Assembly: GCA_037893245.1 (NCBI GenBank)
Contig: JBAIAA010000749.1
Span: forward strand, 744,001 to 808,000
DNA: 64,000 nt
Direction of reading: 5' to 3'
Origin: Crossaster papposus
Taxonomy: Eukaryota; Echinodermata; Asteroidea; Velatida; Solasteridae
Below the pieces are notes generated by a model that did no database searches, was not told the origin of the DNA, and saw only the letters and a program-made list of their open reading frames with translations. The translations under genes and the position numbers were made by a program. Within the stretch, counting starts at the first letter, position 1, and every line of letters starts with the position of its first letter. Below, one piece after another: positions 50,071-59,682 of this stretch.

Positions 50071-50340
50071 GCGTGCTTCCCATACGCGATATTGCGGGAA
50101 ACTCAGGACAATTATCAGGAAATAATCATAAATATATAACGTGCAGTTGCAAAAGTTCAGGTTATTTAAAGTGTAATATTTGACTGTAAAGTTCAGGTTA
50201 TTAAAAGTGCAATATTATGCTGTTATATTTCGCCAGCATCTTGAAATTATTGAGATTAATCCGTTCCTTCCAGTGGCGTAAATCTGTGTCGGCGAGTGGG
50301 GGATGGGGTGACCACAAAATAGAAATTCGTAAGGAAAGAG

Positions 50341-50417
50341 CGGCCGTCTCAAGGCAAAACAATGTAAGTTGTGTGCAAATCACATTAGAGTTGAATTGTT
50401 TTGCCTTGAGACGGCCG
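50341..50417. repeat. Exact 22 bp inverted repeat
   Basis: CGGCCGTCTCAAGGCAAAAC plus AA (50341-50362) is exactly inverted at 50396-50417, with a 33-base spacer. Upstream CCAGTGGCGTAAATCTG (50271) resembles CCAGTGGCGTAACTACA at 55721, a word seen at the edge of another insertion-like segment. Confidence 0.7.
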
Positions 50418-51597
50418 CGAGGAGGGAAGAGGGTTTGACAACACATATAGGGGGCGCTGTTTAAGATACAAATGTATCAAATGTGCATTTTGTGCAAACT
50501 TCATGAACTTCGCAAGTTGCCTCCATAAACCTTATCCCAAACCGGTTCATTTCAAAACTTGTGTACAATAGTGCTAGTTCTGATCTCTTTCTACTTCATT
50601 TGACCTTTTTAGGTTACAAATTACATTAACATTTGCATTGTTCAATTCTTACCACCCCGATAATCTGGAGAAAGGGGAGAGGTGATCCAATGGACCACCC
50701 CCTGGTTAAAAGGTGTTTGTTTGTTTCTACATTTAGAGACGTTGAACTATACAAAGGGCAATAATTATATACGTCCCCGGTTGCCATGTACAAAACAATG
50801 ACAGGTCTTACGAAGAAAAAAAGTTATAAGGGAGAATCCAAAAGAGGACAAACGAGTTTCGTGTTAGGGTCCCCGATTGCGGGTATATAAATACACACTT
50901 GTAAGTGCTGTTTTGGTATATACACCCATCCCCCAGGATTTACGCCCATGACCCCTTCCTTGCCCTCATGAGGTAAAGCGATATAACTGTGTCAACTGTG
51001 ACTTTAGCTTTATAAAAACAGGTGACAGTTGATCTTCACATTTGAAATTACAAGGCTAAAACCACACAATATAATTAATGGATGTAATGAGAAGAAAATA
51101 AAAGAATAAACAAGATTGACTACTGAAACAAATTTAAAGAATGAATCCTGAAACTACGCTTAATAACAAAAATCTAAATACTTCCCACAAAATAAACCAT
51201 TCCCACTGCCATGCACCTACGAGCGCTTGGGGGCGCTATGTAATTCTTTTGGCCATTTCACTAAAGCGCGCAACCAGTGTCATATGAAAATCTACGCCAA
51301 CAACGATTTTATAAATGGAGAACGTCTTAGTATTAACTGTTATTTTTGGATCAACACGAATGGTTTTTTTCAAAGAAAAAACCTGACAGTTTGAAATGGT
51401 CGCATTGGCACGCCAACCTAGGTCGGCTGGGGGCCTATGCTCAGATATACATAATAAAAACCACACATGTCGTCTATAGATGGCGCGCTTACAAGTAGCC
51501 AGGTCCAAACGTAATTTGGTTTCTATGCACGTGTTCGGGAGCGAAGCTGTGTTCGTGTTTTATTGCTTGTAAAGCCGTTACGTTTAATTATTCGCCT

Positions 51598-51796
51598 GAC
51601 GTCATCAGCTTACAAGATTCGTCTATGGCGAGAAAAATTTAACATTTATTATTTACGGGACGATATTTTAGAATTATTTAGAGATACCTATATTAAAATG
51701 AATTAGAGATATGTATAAAATAGATAGTGATATCTCTAAATAACTCTAAAGTGTCGTCGCGTAGGTTTTGTAGACGAATCATGTGAGCTGACGTCA
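51598..51796. mobile_element. 200 bp fold-back element ending in TGACGTCA
   Basis: TGACGTCATCAGCTTACAAG then ATTCGTCTA (51598) is inverted as TAGACGAATCATGTGAGCTG then ACGTCA (ending 51796). A second inverted pair lies inside (GACGATATTTTAGAATTATT, TAGAGATA against TATCTCTAAATAACTCTAAA, GTGTCGTC). Each outer end is a perfect CRE palindrome, so an insertion would bring two CREB/ATF-type sites. Confidence 0.75.
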
Positions 51797-52762
51797 TTAC
51801 CAAGTTGAATTCGGTGCAGCATTACTAGTTTCATTACAACATAAACTCTTGATAACATTTACTGCACGTGCGCCCCCACTTTTAAAAGGGAACTATATGT
51901 TCTAAATCTCCGAAAATTGTATGTTTTGGATTGTTTACTCACTTTCAAACATAAAATTGTGGTTAAAGGGAACCAACCTAATGTCTTACCGTTCCCGAAA
52001 AAAAGACGAACAAACACACGTTGTTTTCTTTTGACGTGGGTATATATTCGTATACGCATTTCCAGCCGTCGTACATTTCTGGGCTGTATCTCGTATAATT
52101 GGTGCGGTGACAGCAGCAGACTGGTGCCGCGAAAAGTGCATTGAATATACGACCGATATCACACTAGGAATTGAGGTTCCATTCCACTGTAGTAAGTATC
52201 TTCGAGATAGCAGAATCGCCGCAGCTTTGTAGGTTGTCATGGAATCGCGACTACACCTAAACAATGAGTTTTGGGGGTCAGAAAAATGACTCGATCTACA
52301 CAAGAATAACTCAAAAACGCGGATAGTTGTGTGGATGTTTATATCCTACTTTTAAATGCTCTTCCGAATAACATTATTTCGTAAAAAAACACCGCGTTTT
52401 GTAGCCCAATATTAGGCGATCAGTACCCCCTTTAAGAGCGGCTTCGTATTGACTCTCCGTATTTCAGATATTGCGCCCTCTTTCGATAAATGAAACCCCC
52501 AAGACGAGCGTTGTGCACATTTTCCAGTCACCCGCGCGCTCTGAACCTTGCACGGAGCATCATAATCTTGTTGCAATCCTTAGAACCATAATCGTTAATA
52601 GATAATATAGATAGGGCAAGAAGCCGGAGAGATCGGGTTGGATTTGAAGGCCTGAAATACAGATACGCGGCACGTACCAGCGGACGTAGTCATGCATATT
52701 CATGAGCCTGGCCGATAGCAAAGTAGCCGGGCGCCCTAACTTCTCATGATCAGCTGTCACAT

Positions 52763-53040
52763 AAGATGGCGGCGTTGTAATCGCCACGACGGTACATCAA
52801 CGGACTAATTTACGATTGTCGTTTACGATTTACGAAATTTACGATTGTTGTTTGTATGTTGTATGAATTGCGGGACAGTCAGGATTACGATCAAAGACCC
52901 TAGAGCGCCGCGCAGCGGCGCAAGACAGTTTACTGTGTACTAAACGCCCATTGGCTGATGGTAGTACGGCATGGAGCAGATCGGCCGCCATTTTGGTAAG
53001 CGAACTTGTGTGTGACACATCGCCCCACGTGTAGATGACA
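52763..53040. promoter_or_regulatory. Candidate (bidirectional) promoter with opposed YY1-like sites
   Basis: AAGATGGCGGC (52763-52773) and GCCGCCATTTTGG (52984-52996) are YY1-type core-promoter words on opposite strands about 220 bp apart. The DNA between has a CG-rich patch (GAGCGCCGCGCAGCGGCGC, 52903). Downstream, the candidate ATG exon at 53078 follows within 90 bp. There is no TATA box. The minus side opens a 75-codon frame (52560-52787, starting MAITTPPSYV) that I do not recognise. Confidence 0.35.
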
Positions 53041-53077
53041 ACACGTAAAAGTAAACAAATCAGATAGCATTCTAAAA

Positions 53078-53112
53078 ATGATCGGCAGTCATAATGACGT
53101 GAAGCATATTTG
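53078..53112 (+). CDS. Candidate first coding exon of an unrecognised gene
   Basis: The ATG in a good context (AAAAATG, A at -3) opens MIGSHNDVKHI plus two bases of the next codon, then a consensus donor TTTG|GTAAGT. Joined to the acceptor CAG|T at 54848, it restores an open frame. The unspliced frame stops one codon later, so the reading depends on splicing. Eleven codons are too few to identify a family. The promoter-like DNA just upstream supports transcription starting here. Confidence 0.25.
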
Positions 53113-53696
53113 GTAAGTATTTGCAGGTATGCATTTTGTTTAGGTGTATGAAAATGTGTTTCTTTAGGTCAAATATTTTGGGTGATTAGAAACGGAATTA
53201 TAAACCAGACAAGCTGGCGACGTCCTTTCAGTTTCACAGACTGTCTTTAATTAGTAGTACTAGTCAGTACGTCTTTCCGACTTTTCTCAAATGTAAACGG
53301 TAGGCCTAGGCTACTTTACTAATTCTAGTTCCACCATTTCCTACTGACTTTTGGATAGACTTCCAATTAATTCAGTTAAAATTGTTGACCATGATAAAAT
53401 TATACATGAAGGCCCTACAATTTGTTATTCAAACTCGATTGCTTGGTGTCCGGAAATTGGGCAGAAACGGGCAGTAGCTAGACCAATGTCATGTTGCACT
53501 GAAATTGACAATTATAAATATTAACCAAGGCACTGTTTATAGACTTGGACATTTTTACCATAATGATTTATGGCTACCTTCAATTTCATTGTGACTTTGC
53601 ATTCATGAGATGGGCATCAGCCTTTTTTTATAGCTCCATGATCAAACATGATCAAACCAAGTGCAAAAAGAATTAAAAAATAAATCCTCCAGATCT

Positions 53697-53807
53697 AGTC
53701 CGAGTTACACTGGACTCTAGTTATCGCTTTTTTATCATTTGGACATCATCTGGCGATGTCCAAATGTTAAAGAAGCGATAACTAGAGTCGAGTCAGTAAC
53801 TCGGACT
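53697..53807. repeat. 111 bp near-perfect hairpin
   Basis: AGTCCGAGTTAC, GACTCTAGTTATCGCTTT and GGACATC are mirrored by GATGTCC, AAGCGATAACTAGAGTC and GTAACTCGGACT around a loop of about 7 bases. It lies inside the putative first intron (53113-54847) and would form a long stem in a pre-mRNA. Confidence 0.8.
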
Positions 53808-54847
53808 ACTCCAGATCAATGAAACTTGGGAAGAAAATACAATAATCTGCAAATAGCGTCACGCTGTGATTTGAACCGAGGGCCATTGCTCACAAGCTAT
53901 AGGAATGTTTAATCTAGTTTTGGCCATGTGCTGATTCGAAGGAGTGGTCATTTTTATACAATTTATGTAGGGCCTAGTAGTTGAGGAGGCATCAAGCACA
54001 TGAATTGCAATTATAATTTCATTTGGACAGTGAAGTTGTAATAAAGTCAAAACGCAGCATCCAGTCGATCATAATTTTGGTCATTAATTTAGTCAAATTA
54101 TAAAGAATTATGACCAAGGAATGCCAATTGTAATGATTTATTTAAATAGGCAAATATGAACCTGATGATGAGTTACAAGACCGGATAAACTTATTATTGA
54201 CTTCATGTGATAAATTAATTATTACTAATAAATACTAAAACAATATTTGTATAACAAGAATTACATCTTAAATTGAAACTAGAAATATGGCAGCCAGGAA
54301 GAACTGACAGCGAGGATTGGGCGTAAAATCAACGACCAGGATGTGACAAAGAGATGTGGGCTAGGTTAGAGTGAAGAACTTATGACCACAGTAGGATAAA
54401 AGATTGACAGCCATGGTAGAATTGATGACCATCTTGGACTTCAAGGTACATTGTAATATGCAGTGTCAAATCAAACTGGACCATATTGATACAAATTATT
54501 CAATTTGTCATTTCAACTAAATGGGTCACAGGTCATTCCGCATAACTAACGCACGCTTTATTAATGGTCGCACCATCTTAAATTCAATCATTTTAAATTC
54601 AATCAGAATGGGCAGTTTGCTTAGCATCGCGTGACATTACATCAGCAATTTTATCCTGAATAACCTTTGACCTGGACTATTTCATTGAGATACTGAACTG
54701 GCTTATTGAGTCCCACTTTCTTGGGATGTTTCGAATATTCAAATATCAACCAAATATTCGAATACCATTTTGCTAGTTTGAATATTCGTTAAAACATTTG
54801 TTTCTTTCTTTTCTTACCATGCCCATTCCTTTGTTAGACATGTACAG

Positions 54848-54906
54848 TGACAAAGATGCCGTGTGCCGGTGTACTACACATCACATACTGCCGTGTGCTT
54901 ATAGAG
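54848..54906 (+). CDS. Candidate second coding exon
   Basis: A pyrimidine-rich tract (TTTGTTTCTTTCTTTTCTTA, about 54797) precedes the acceptor TACAG|T. The exon has 59 bases and ends at a strong donor AGAG|GTGAGC. In the phase set by exon 1 it is open for 19 codons, beginning DKDAVCRC and ending LPCAYR, with a Cys/His-rich middle (C-x-C-x3-H-x3-C pattern: Cys, Cys, His-His, Cys). An upstream TTAG could be used instead but would give an immediate stop in this phase. Another frame is also open (67 codons unspliced), so coding status is uncertain. Confidence 0.22.
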
Positions 54907-55536
54907 GTGAGCTATTTGGTCGCAGAGCTTGACAAATCCCGGGCCCAGACGGCGCCACGACAACCATGCCAGGGCTCTAGGCAACCAAAGTTTCCCGTGT
55001 TATACCAACTGTATTGCACATGCTTTTTTTCAGAGAATCAAACACAATAATCATGTACCAGAAAGTTACACAAATCAGCAGGTACAAGCAACAATATTCA
55101 CCCACAAATAAAGTTTAATATCCTTGCCCAGTAACTTATACCTTTCAAAAACTGTTTTCTTTTTAAACCCAAGTTTGGAATATTTGACTATTCGGTCATA
55201 ACTCATAACGCAGTTTTGAATATCGAATACTAAATGATTCGAAAATGAACAGCCTACCACTTCCTTCACATCTTTTCACTGTGGCATTTATGTAGATTTC
55301 TATTTTTTTAACTTTAATAGATTTTGACCTAAACTCCAAACAAATGTACCAGTACATCTCCTTTAGTACAAATTCAAGCCATGCATGTTTTGATTGAGAA
55401 ACTGTAAAATGTGTTTGCTGTCATACGATTAATTACAAGTAGGCTCGTGTGTCCAGGAAGGTCAGTGGAATGGGGGCAGAAATACCTTTTTGAACATTGT
55501 TAAATTTGTACTTGCATTTTTTGTCTTTATGTACAG

Positions 55537-55616
55537 ACGAGATCAACTTTTTAAAGACTGCCAGGATAGATCAGTTGGATTCAACTACATGTAATGGCAC
55601 CTGGCGTGATGAGTGA
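55537..55616 (+). CDS. Candidate third (possibly last) coding exon
   Basis: Acceptor TTTTTTGTCTTTATGTACAG precedes a segment that, in the phase left by exon 2, reads DEINFLKTARIDQLDSTT and then either reaches TGA at 55614-55616 or splices at ACAT|GTAATG (55590/55591). With the stop, the three exons make a 57-residue product. I recognise no homologue. Phase continuity over three exons is the main support; each exon alone could arise by chance. Confidence 0.22.
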
Positions 55617-55834
55617 TGAAGGCATGCAACAATTTCCTTTGTTTAAGAACTGTCATGAAATACCCTTTCGCCAACTCGTAGTGTAAAGATATTTTCTGGT
55701 CGAGGCTATCAGTTGATCTATCCAGTGGCGTAACTACATGGTCTATTTTTTAAAGGGCAACTTGGGGGTGCACCAATTTTTCAGGGGGGAACTAAATGGC
55801 AACTATTATATTGTGTGTGTGCAAATCGAAATAA

Positions 55835-55850
55835 GGGGGGGGGGGGGGGG
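55835..55850. repeat. Poly-G tract
   Basis: A run of 16 G follows a short GT microsatellite (TTGTGTGTGTG). The surrounding CCAGTGGCGTAACTACA at 55721 suggests the edge of a degraded mobile element. Confidence 0.7.
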
Positions 55851-55908
55851 CCTTGGACATAGTCACCTTGAACCCATATCGTTCGCACAGGTATCATTTG
55901 TTCATTTG

Positions 55909-56039
55909 CCATCGACAAATTGTGCAACGCAAGACTTGCGTGATTGTGCTATCGACCGATCATGCAAACATGTTGCTGCAAGATCAGGATTTTGCGCGGT
56001 CGAGCAAAACGCAAGTCTTGTTGCACAATCTGTCGATGG
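55909..56039. repeat. Fold-back element with about 30 bp arms
   Basis: CCATCGACAAATTGTGCAAC then GCAAGACTTGCG (55909-55940) is inverted at 56010-56039 (CGCAAGTCTTGTTGCACAAT, CTGTCGATGG), with a small indel. The 69-base spacer contains its own short complementary words (CGACCGATC/GCGCGGTCG). Frames on both strands here derive from the element. Confidence 0.75.
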
Positions 56040-56348
56040 TGTAAACATTTCTCTGCTTATAATCGAACTATGGATGGCTGCATAAACAATAGATTTCCCA
56101 TTCACATAGTGCGATTGGGATATCACACAAATCGACCAAATGTAGCCAACACATCAACATTTTTATCTATTTACAGATTCATCCAACTACAAATGAAAAT
56201 TGTATAAAGTGTCACAGGGCTCATCTTTAGAAAAAGTTATTTTTATTTTTGTTTAATTACTTAAATACACCAGTAGTAAACAGCTTTAATTGTCTTACTC
56301 TTAGGCCATCTTAACTTATTTGATTTAAATTTATTTTAGTATCACTAC

Positions 56349-56620
56349 TTAAAGGTAGGATACACCATTGGTAATTGCTTGAATTATCATGAATGGGTAG
56401 ATTTGGGGGGTTGTATCTTATAGTAAATATCGTTTAACTGACCTGTCCGAAGTTTTACAATCACGGATGCCGAGAAAAGCACGAAAAACAGCGATTGTTT
56501 TATCTTCTTTTTTTTGCGAGATGCCTAGAATCATTATTTACTTTCAAATAAGTAAGATATTTCTTAATAATTCGGTAGTAAATATTTTCGATATCTGCAA
56601 ATGGTGTATCCTACCTTTAA
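56349..56620 (+). mobile_element. Family A TIR element, copy 8 (internally deleted)
   Basis: TTAA lies on both sides (56349-56352, 56617-56620). The ends AGGTAGGATACACCATTGG and AAATGGTGTATCCTACCT are intact. The segment from the palindromic core through GCGCAATCATTTTGCTGG is missing, leaving 264 bp. Confidence 0.88.
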
Positions 56621-57027
56621 ATTTAAACCAAGAAAACTTAACGAAAGTAATTTTCTTTTTGACAGCTGTAAATGGTTTATTTAATGTTTCATTTGTACTT
56701 TTATCGACATCTATATCTTTCATAATTTGTTATTTTATTTTGTGAAAACAAGATGTTAATAATATTTTGCAACTAAAGATTATACAAAAACAACTGTGCA
56801 AATGAGTTTTAATTCTTTGTGTGGAATACAATTATACAATGATGTATACAACGTCATAACGTAAAATTGCTATCGCTCCTGACGTTAGCCCTTGGGTCTA
56901 GACTAACTTTACAGTCATTAGTCATACTTATTTTATAAATAAATTAGGCAAACATTTTGCTAGTGATAAAATCACAAACACAAACAAAGAAATCGATAAA
57001 TCAAACGCTAAACCTTGCTGCAGAGGA

Positions 57028-57122
57028 AGGTCGAGCCAACTCGACCGTCGCGCCAACTCGACCGTCGCGCCAAGTCGAGCCAAGTCGAGCCAACTCGACC
57101 GTTGAGCCAACTCGACCGTGAC
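57028..57122. repeat. Minisatellite of GCCAA(C/G)TCGA(C/G) units
   Basis: GAGCCAACTCGACCGTC, GCGCCAACTCGACCGTC and GCCAAGTCGA alternate about seven times. Minus-strand frames crossing it translate as SSWLDLA-type repeats and are spurious. GTCGAGTTGTC words at 57179 and 57198 are related outliers in reverse sense. Confidence 0.8.
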
Positions 57123-57746
57123 GTGTAGAGCCCTGCCAAAACAGCAGTTCGCGGCCGCAATGACGCGAACCGTGCGCAGTCGAGTTGTCTTATCCGTCGA
57201 GTTGTCTGTGCGCGCTCCGGTCGACGCATCAACGATTTTTGGTCGGGTCGACAAATGGAAAATTTACGTGTCAAATACCAACAATTTATTAAAAACCAAC
57301 TTTATTCAGTGCACTGAGCTTTGCTTGTTCTTTCTGATCTGGAAGATTGACAATTCTGGCGGTTTAAGCATCCGAACTTGTGGTCCGAAGACGGCGATGA
57401 TTTACATGTAAACAAACAGCACATCCGGGAGTTTTTTCATGTTTCGCTTATCAAAATGGCGCCCAAAACGCTCCATGTCGTACCTCCATTTTGGAGGTGA
57501 AGTAATCTATCTTGCGCCTACGGCGCTCTACGATCTTTGATTACGATGGTGTATCATCCGTAGAAGACAGTGTTAATCGCCATTTGCATTTCGAGGTATA
57601 TTTGGGAATCGTTTTGGTCAGGTTCGATAGCCCGATCGACGGTTGGCCTTCATAACGTGATCGTCAAAAGGGCTGTAATGGCGACAACATAAGACAATGG
57701 ACAAAAGAGAGCCAATTACAGCCCTATTTGTAGGGCTACGAAGAAA

Positions 57747-57992
57747 TAGGGCCTTTTCGAATCCCTGGCTTCGTTCTTCGTCTTTGGCTTAAGGCGATTT
57801 TTGACTCCCAACTGCAAGGTCTCTAGCCACATTCTGACGCCTGTTGTGCTTTAGAAACATTCACTCGATTGATGTGAACCCGAAAGTTAGACTATTTTAA
57901 TTTTCTTCCATTTCTATTTGCTTCCCAGTAATTCGGAATTTGGAGGCGAAGCCAAAGCCAAAGACGAAGCAACGGTTTCGAAAAGGCCCATA
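57747..57992. mobile_element. Family E TIR element, copy 2
   Basis: TAGGGCCTTTTCGAATCCCT then GGCTTCGTTCTTCGTC is inverted at the right as GACGAAGCAACGGTTTCGAA then AAGGCCCATA. The interior AGCCACATTCTGACGCCTGT matches copy 1 at 48645. TA-type flanks. The ends are better preserved than in copy 1. Confidence 0.88.
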
Positions 57993-57993
57993 G

Positions 57994-58190
57994 TGCGTTC
58001 CCACTGAGAGGCAAAACTTGTGACCTCCAGTTCACAGATCACACAAAATCTAACCAATCAGAGCTCAAAGCGCATTAGACCTTCCCATTCGCTCGTTCCC
58101 ACCGCCCACACTGAGCGCTGGGAAGCGCCGATGCGCTTTGAGCTCTGATTGGATAGATTTTGTGTGACCTGTTAACTTGAGGTCACCAGT
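57994..58190. mobile_element. Fold-back element abutting family E
   Basis: TGACCTCCAGTTCACAGATC, ACACAAAATCTAACCAATCA and GAGCTCAAAGCGCAT (58021-58075) are inverted at 58131-58185, about 85-90% matching. A GGGAAGCGCC-type hairpin sits in the spacer. It begins one base after the family E element ends. Confidence 0.8.
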
Positions 58191-58626
58191 TCCGCGGCTC
58201 GCGTAATTTTTTTCCCTATGAGGGTTAGGGGTAATTATCAAAAATGGGCGTTTCTACACCACACTGAGTGGAAGACACTTAGGTTCTCAGATCCTTATTT
58301 TCCCTTAAATTAAACTCACTCCAACAACAAACTTAGAGACCAAAATAGTCAATGAAAAAATAGGCAGAGACCGAATTCGAACCCCAGTCGAACGATCTAT
58401 AACCTAACCCATTATCCACTATAGCTACTGGGAGAGGTCGACAAAAGCCGTTTTTCAAAGTGCTTTGATGTACCTCTGGGCTATGTGTAACTAGTTGATT
58501 GAGCAATAACAATGTATTAGCGTCATTGTTAAAACTACTGAATAATCATGACGTGGGGGTCTAGAGCCGCCCATTTATGATAATTACCCCTAACCCTCCT
58601 AGGAAAAAAAAATACGCCCGCGGCTC
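58191..58626 (-). mobile_element. TIR element with an internal tRNA-like Pol III promoter
   Basis: CCGCGGCTCGCGTAATTTTT followed by GAGGGTTAGGGGTAATTATC (58191-58239) is inverted at 58578-58626. Between the ends, reading the minus strand, TAGCTATAGTGG (58416-58427) fits the tRNA A box, and GGTTCGAATTC (58373-58383) fits the B box, about 33 bases apart as in tRNA genes. It looks like a tRNA-derived SINE head captured inside a TIR element, or a MITE that evolved a Pol III promoter. The tRNA fold itself is not intact. Confidence 0.7.
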
Positions 58627-59135
58627 AGCTGCACTGCACTGCGTGCAATTCGAAACTAGTAGGATCCCGGAATGCAGTGCTTTTTTTCACAGAAATCTTT
58701 GAAGCCGCATCAGCGCTTCCCCAGCGCCCAGGGGAAGCGCCCAGGCGGTGGGACCGAGCGAAACCTTCCAAGCGCACAAATTAATCGTTTGCAGAAACAT
58801 AATAATCGTTTGCAGACAAACCGAAAGAGGGCGCAAGTGGACAAAACCAGCCTGCCACCGTAAAATCTTCTGCACTGTCGCCTTTGGCTTCGTTGAAAAG
58901 CAAGGCATAATTATTAATAATATAAAATTATTAATAATATAAAAATTGTTCCCTTATGTTTTATTATTAATAAACAAAAATAAAAAATTATTTTCGTTTT
59001 TTGTAACAATTCCTCATAATGTAAGACCCGTGCTTTTCCAAAACAAGTATATAGGCCAAGTTAGAAACTTGGGCCATTATGTGCACGTTTTGGAAAGTCT
59101 CAGATATTAAAAAACATCGATAGTCGTTAGTATGC

Positions 59136-59240
59136 ATAATAATAATAATAATAATAGCAGGTTCTTATATAGCGCATTTCAGATCCACTGGATCTCTCAA
59201 TGCGCTTAACAGTATTATTACCCCTGGTCACTGGGCCATT
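59136..59240 (+). repeat. TAA microsatellite plus TATATAGCGC dispersed repeat
   Basis: An (AAT)n run (59138-59155) is followed by TTCTTATATAGCGCATTTCA and CAATGCGCTTAACAG. An (AAT)n tail joined to a TATATAGCGC block is, as I recall, a repeat structure seen across many marine invertebrates. The sequence after 59200 may belong to it. Confidence 0.6.
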
Positions 59241-59398
59241 TTCAATCCTTAAACCATCTCAGCTCCCTGGGGAGTATACAGCCTGTGCTGCAATATATGC
59301 GCTACTCGGCTAAATCCATGTACCGGTATGTGTATATTGAGAGGGTTAGCACTTAAATATAGCAGCCAAAAATGACAACCCTTCCTAGCCACACTATT

Positions 59399-59682
59399 GC
59401 CGGGCTGCGATAAAAAAATTCTGCAGGTAGATTGGTACATTAGCCAATCAGAACACAAATGATGTTGACGTCATCGATGATGTTAGAGTTGTCTATGCCC
59501 TAACCCCTAACCCCTAACCCTAGTCAGATCCCAGACAACTCTAACATCATCGATGACGTCAACACCATCTGTGTTCTGATTGGCTAATAAATGTACACTA
59601 TGTACCAACCTACCTGCAGATAAAATTATCGCTGCCGGGCTACCCATGGGCTATACCCTAACCCTTACCCAAACCCTAACCC
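59399..59682. repeat. Palindrome centred on telomere-like CCCTAA repeats
   Basis: The left arm 59399-59494 (GCCGGGCTGCGATAAA, CTGCAGGTAG, GCCAATCAGAACACA, TGACGTCATCGATGATG, TTAGAGTTGTC) is inverted at 59533-59640. Between them lies CCCTAACCCCTAACCCC plus TAACCCTAG (59498-59522), and a further CCCTAACCCTTACCC block follows at 59653-59682. The right arm carries an extra 13 or so bases near ATGTACACTATGTACC. Confidence 0.85.

Noticed and set aside
57008-57274. Minus-strand SSWLDLA-repeat protein
   Set aside because: It is the translation of the TCGA-rich minisatellite at 57028-57122, seen in two phases.
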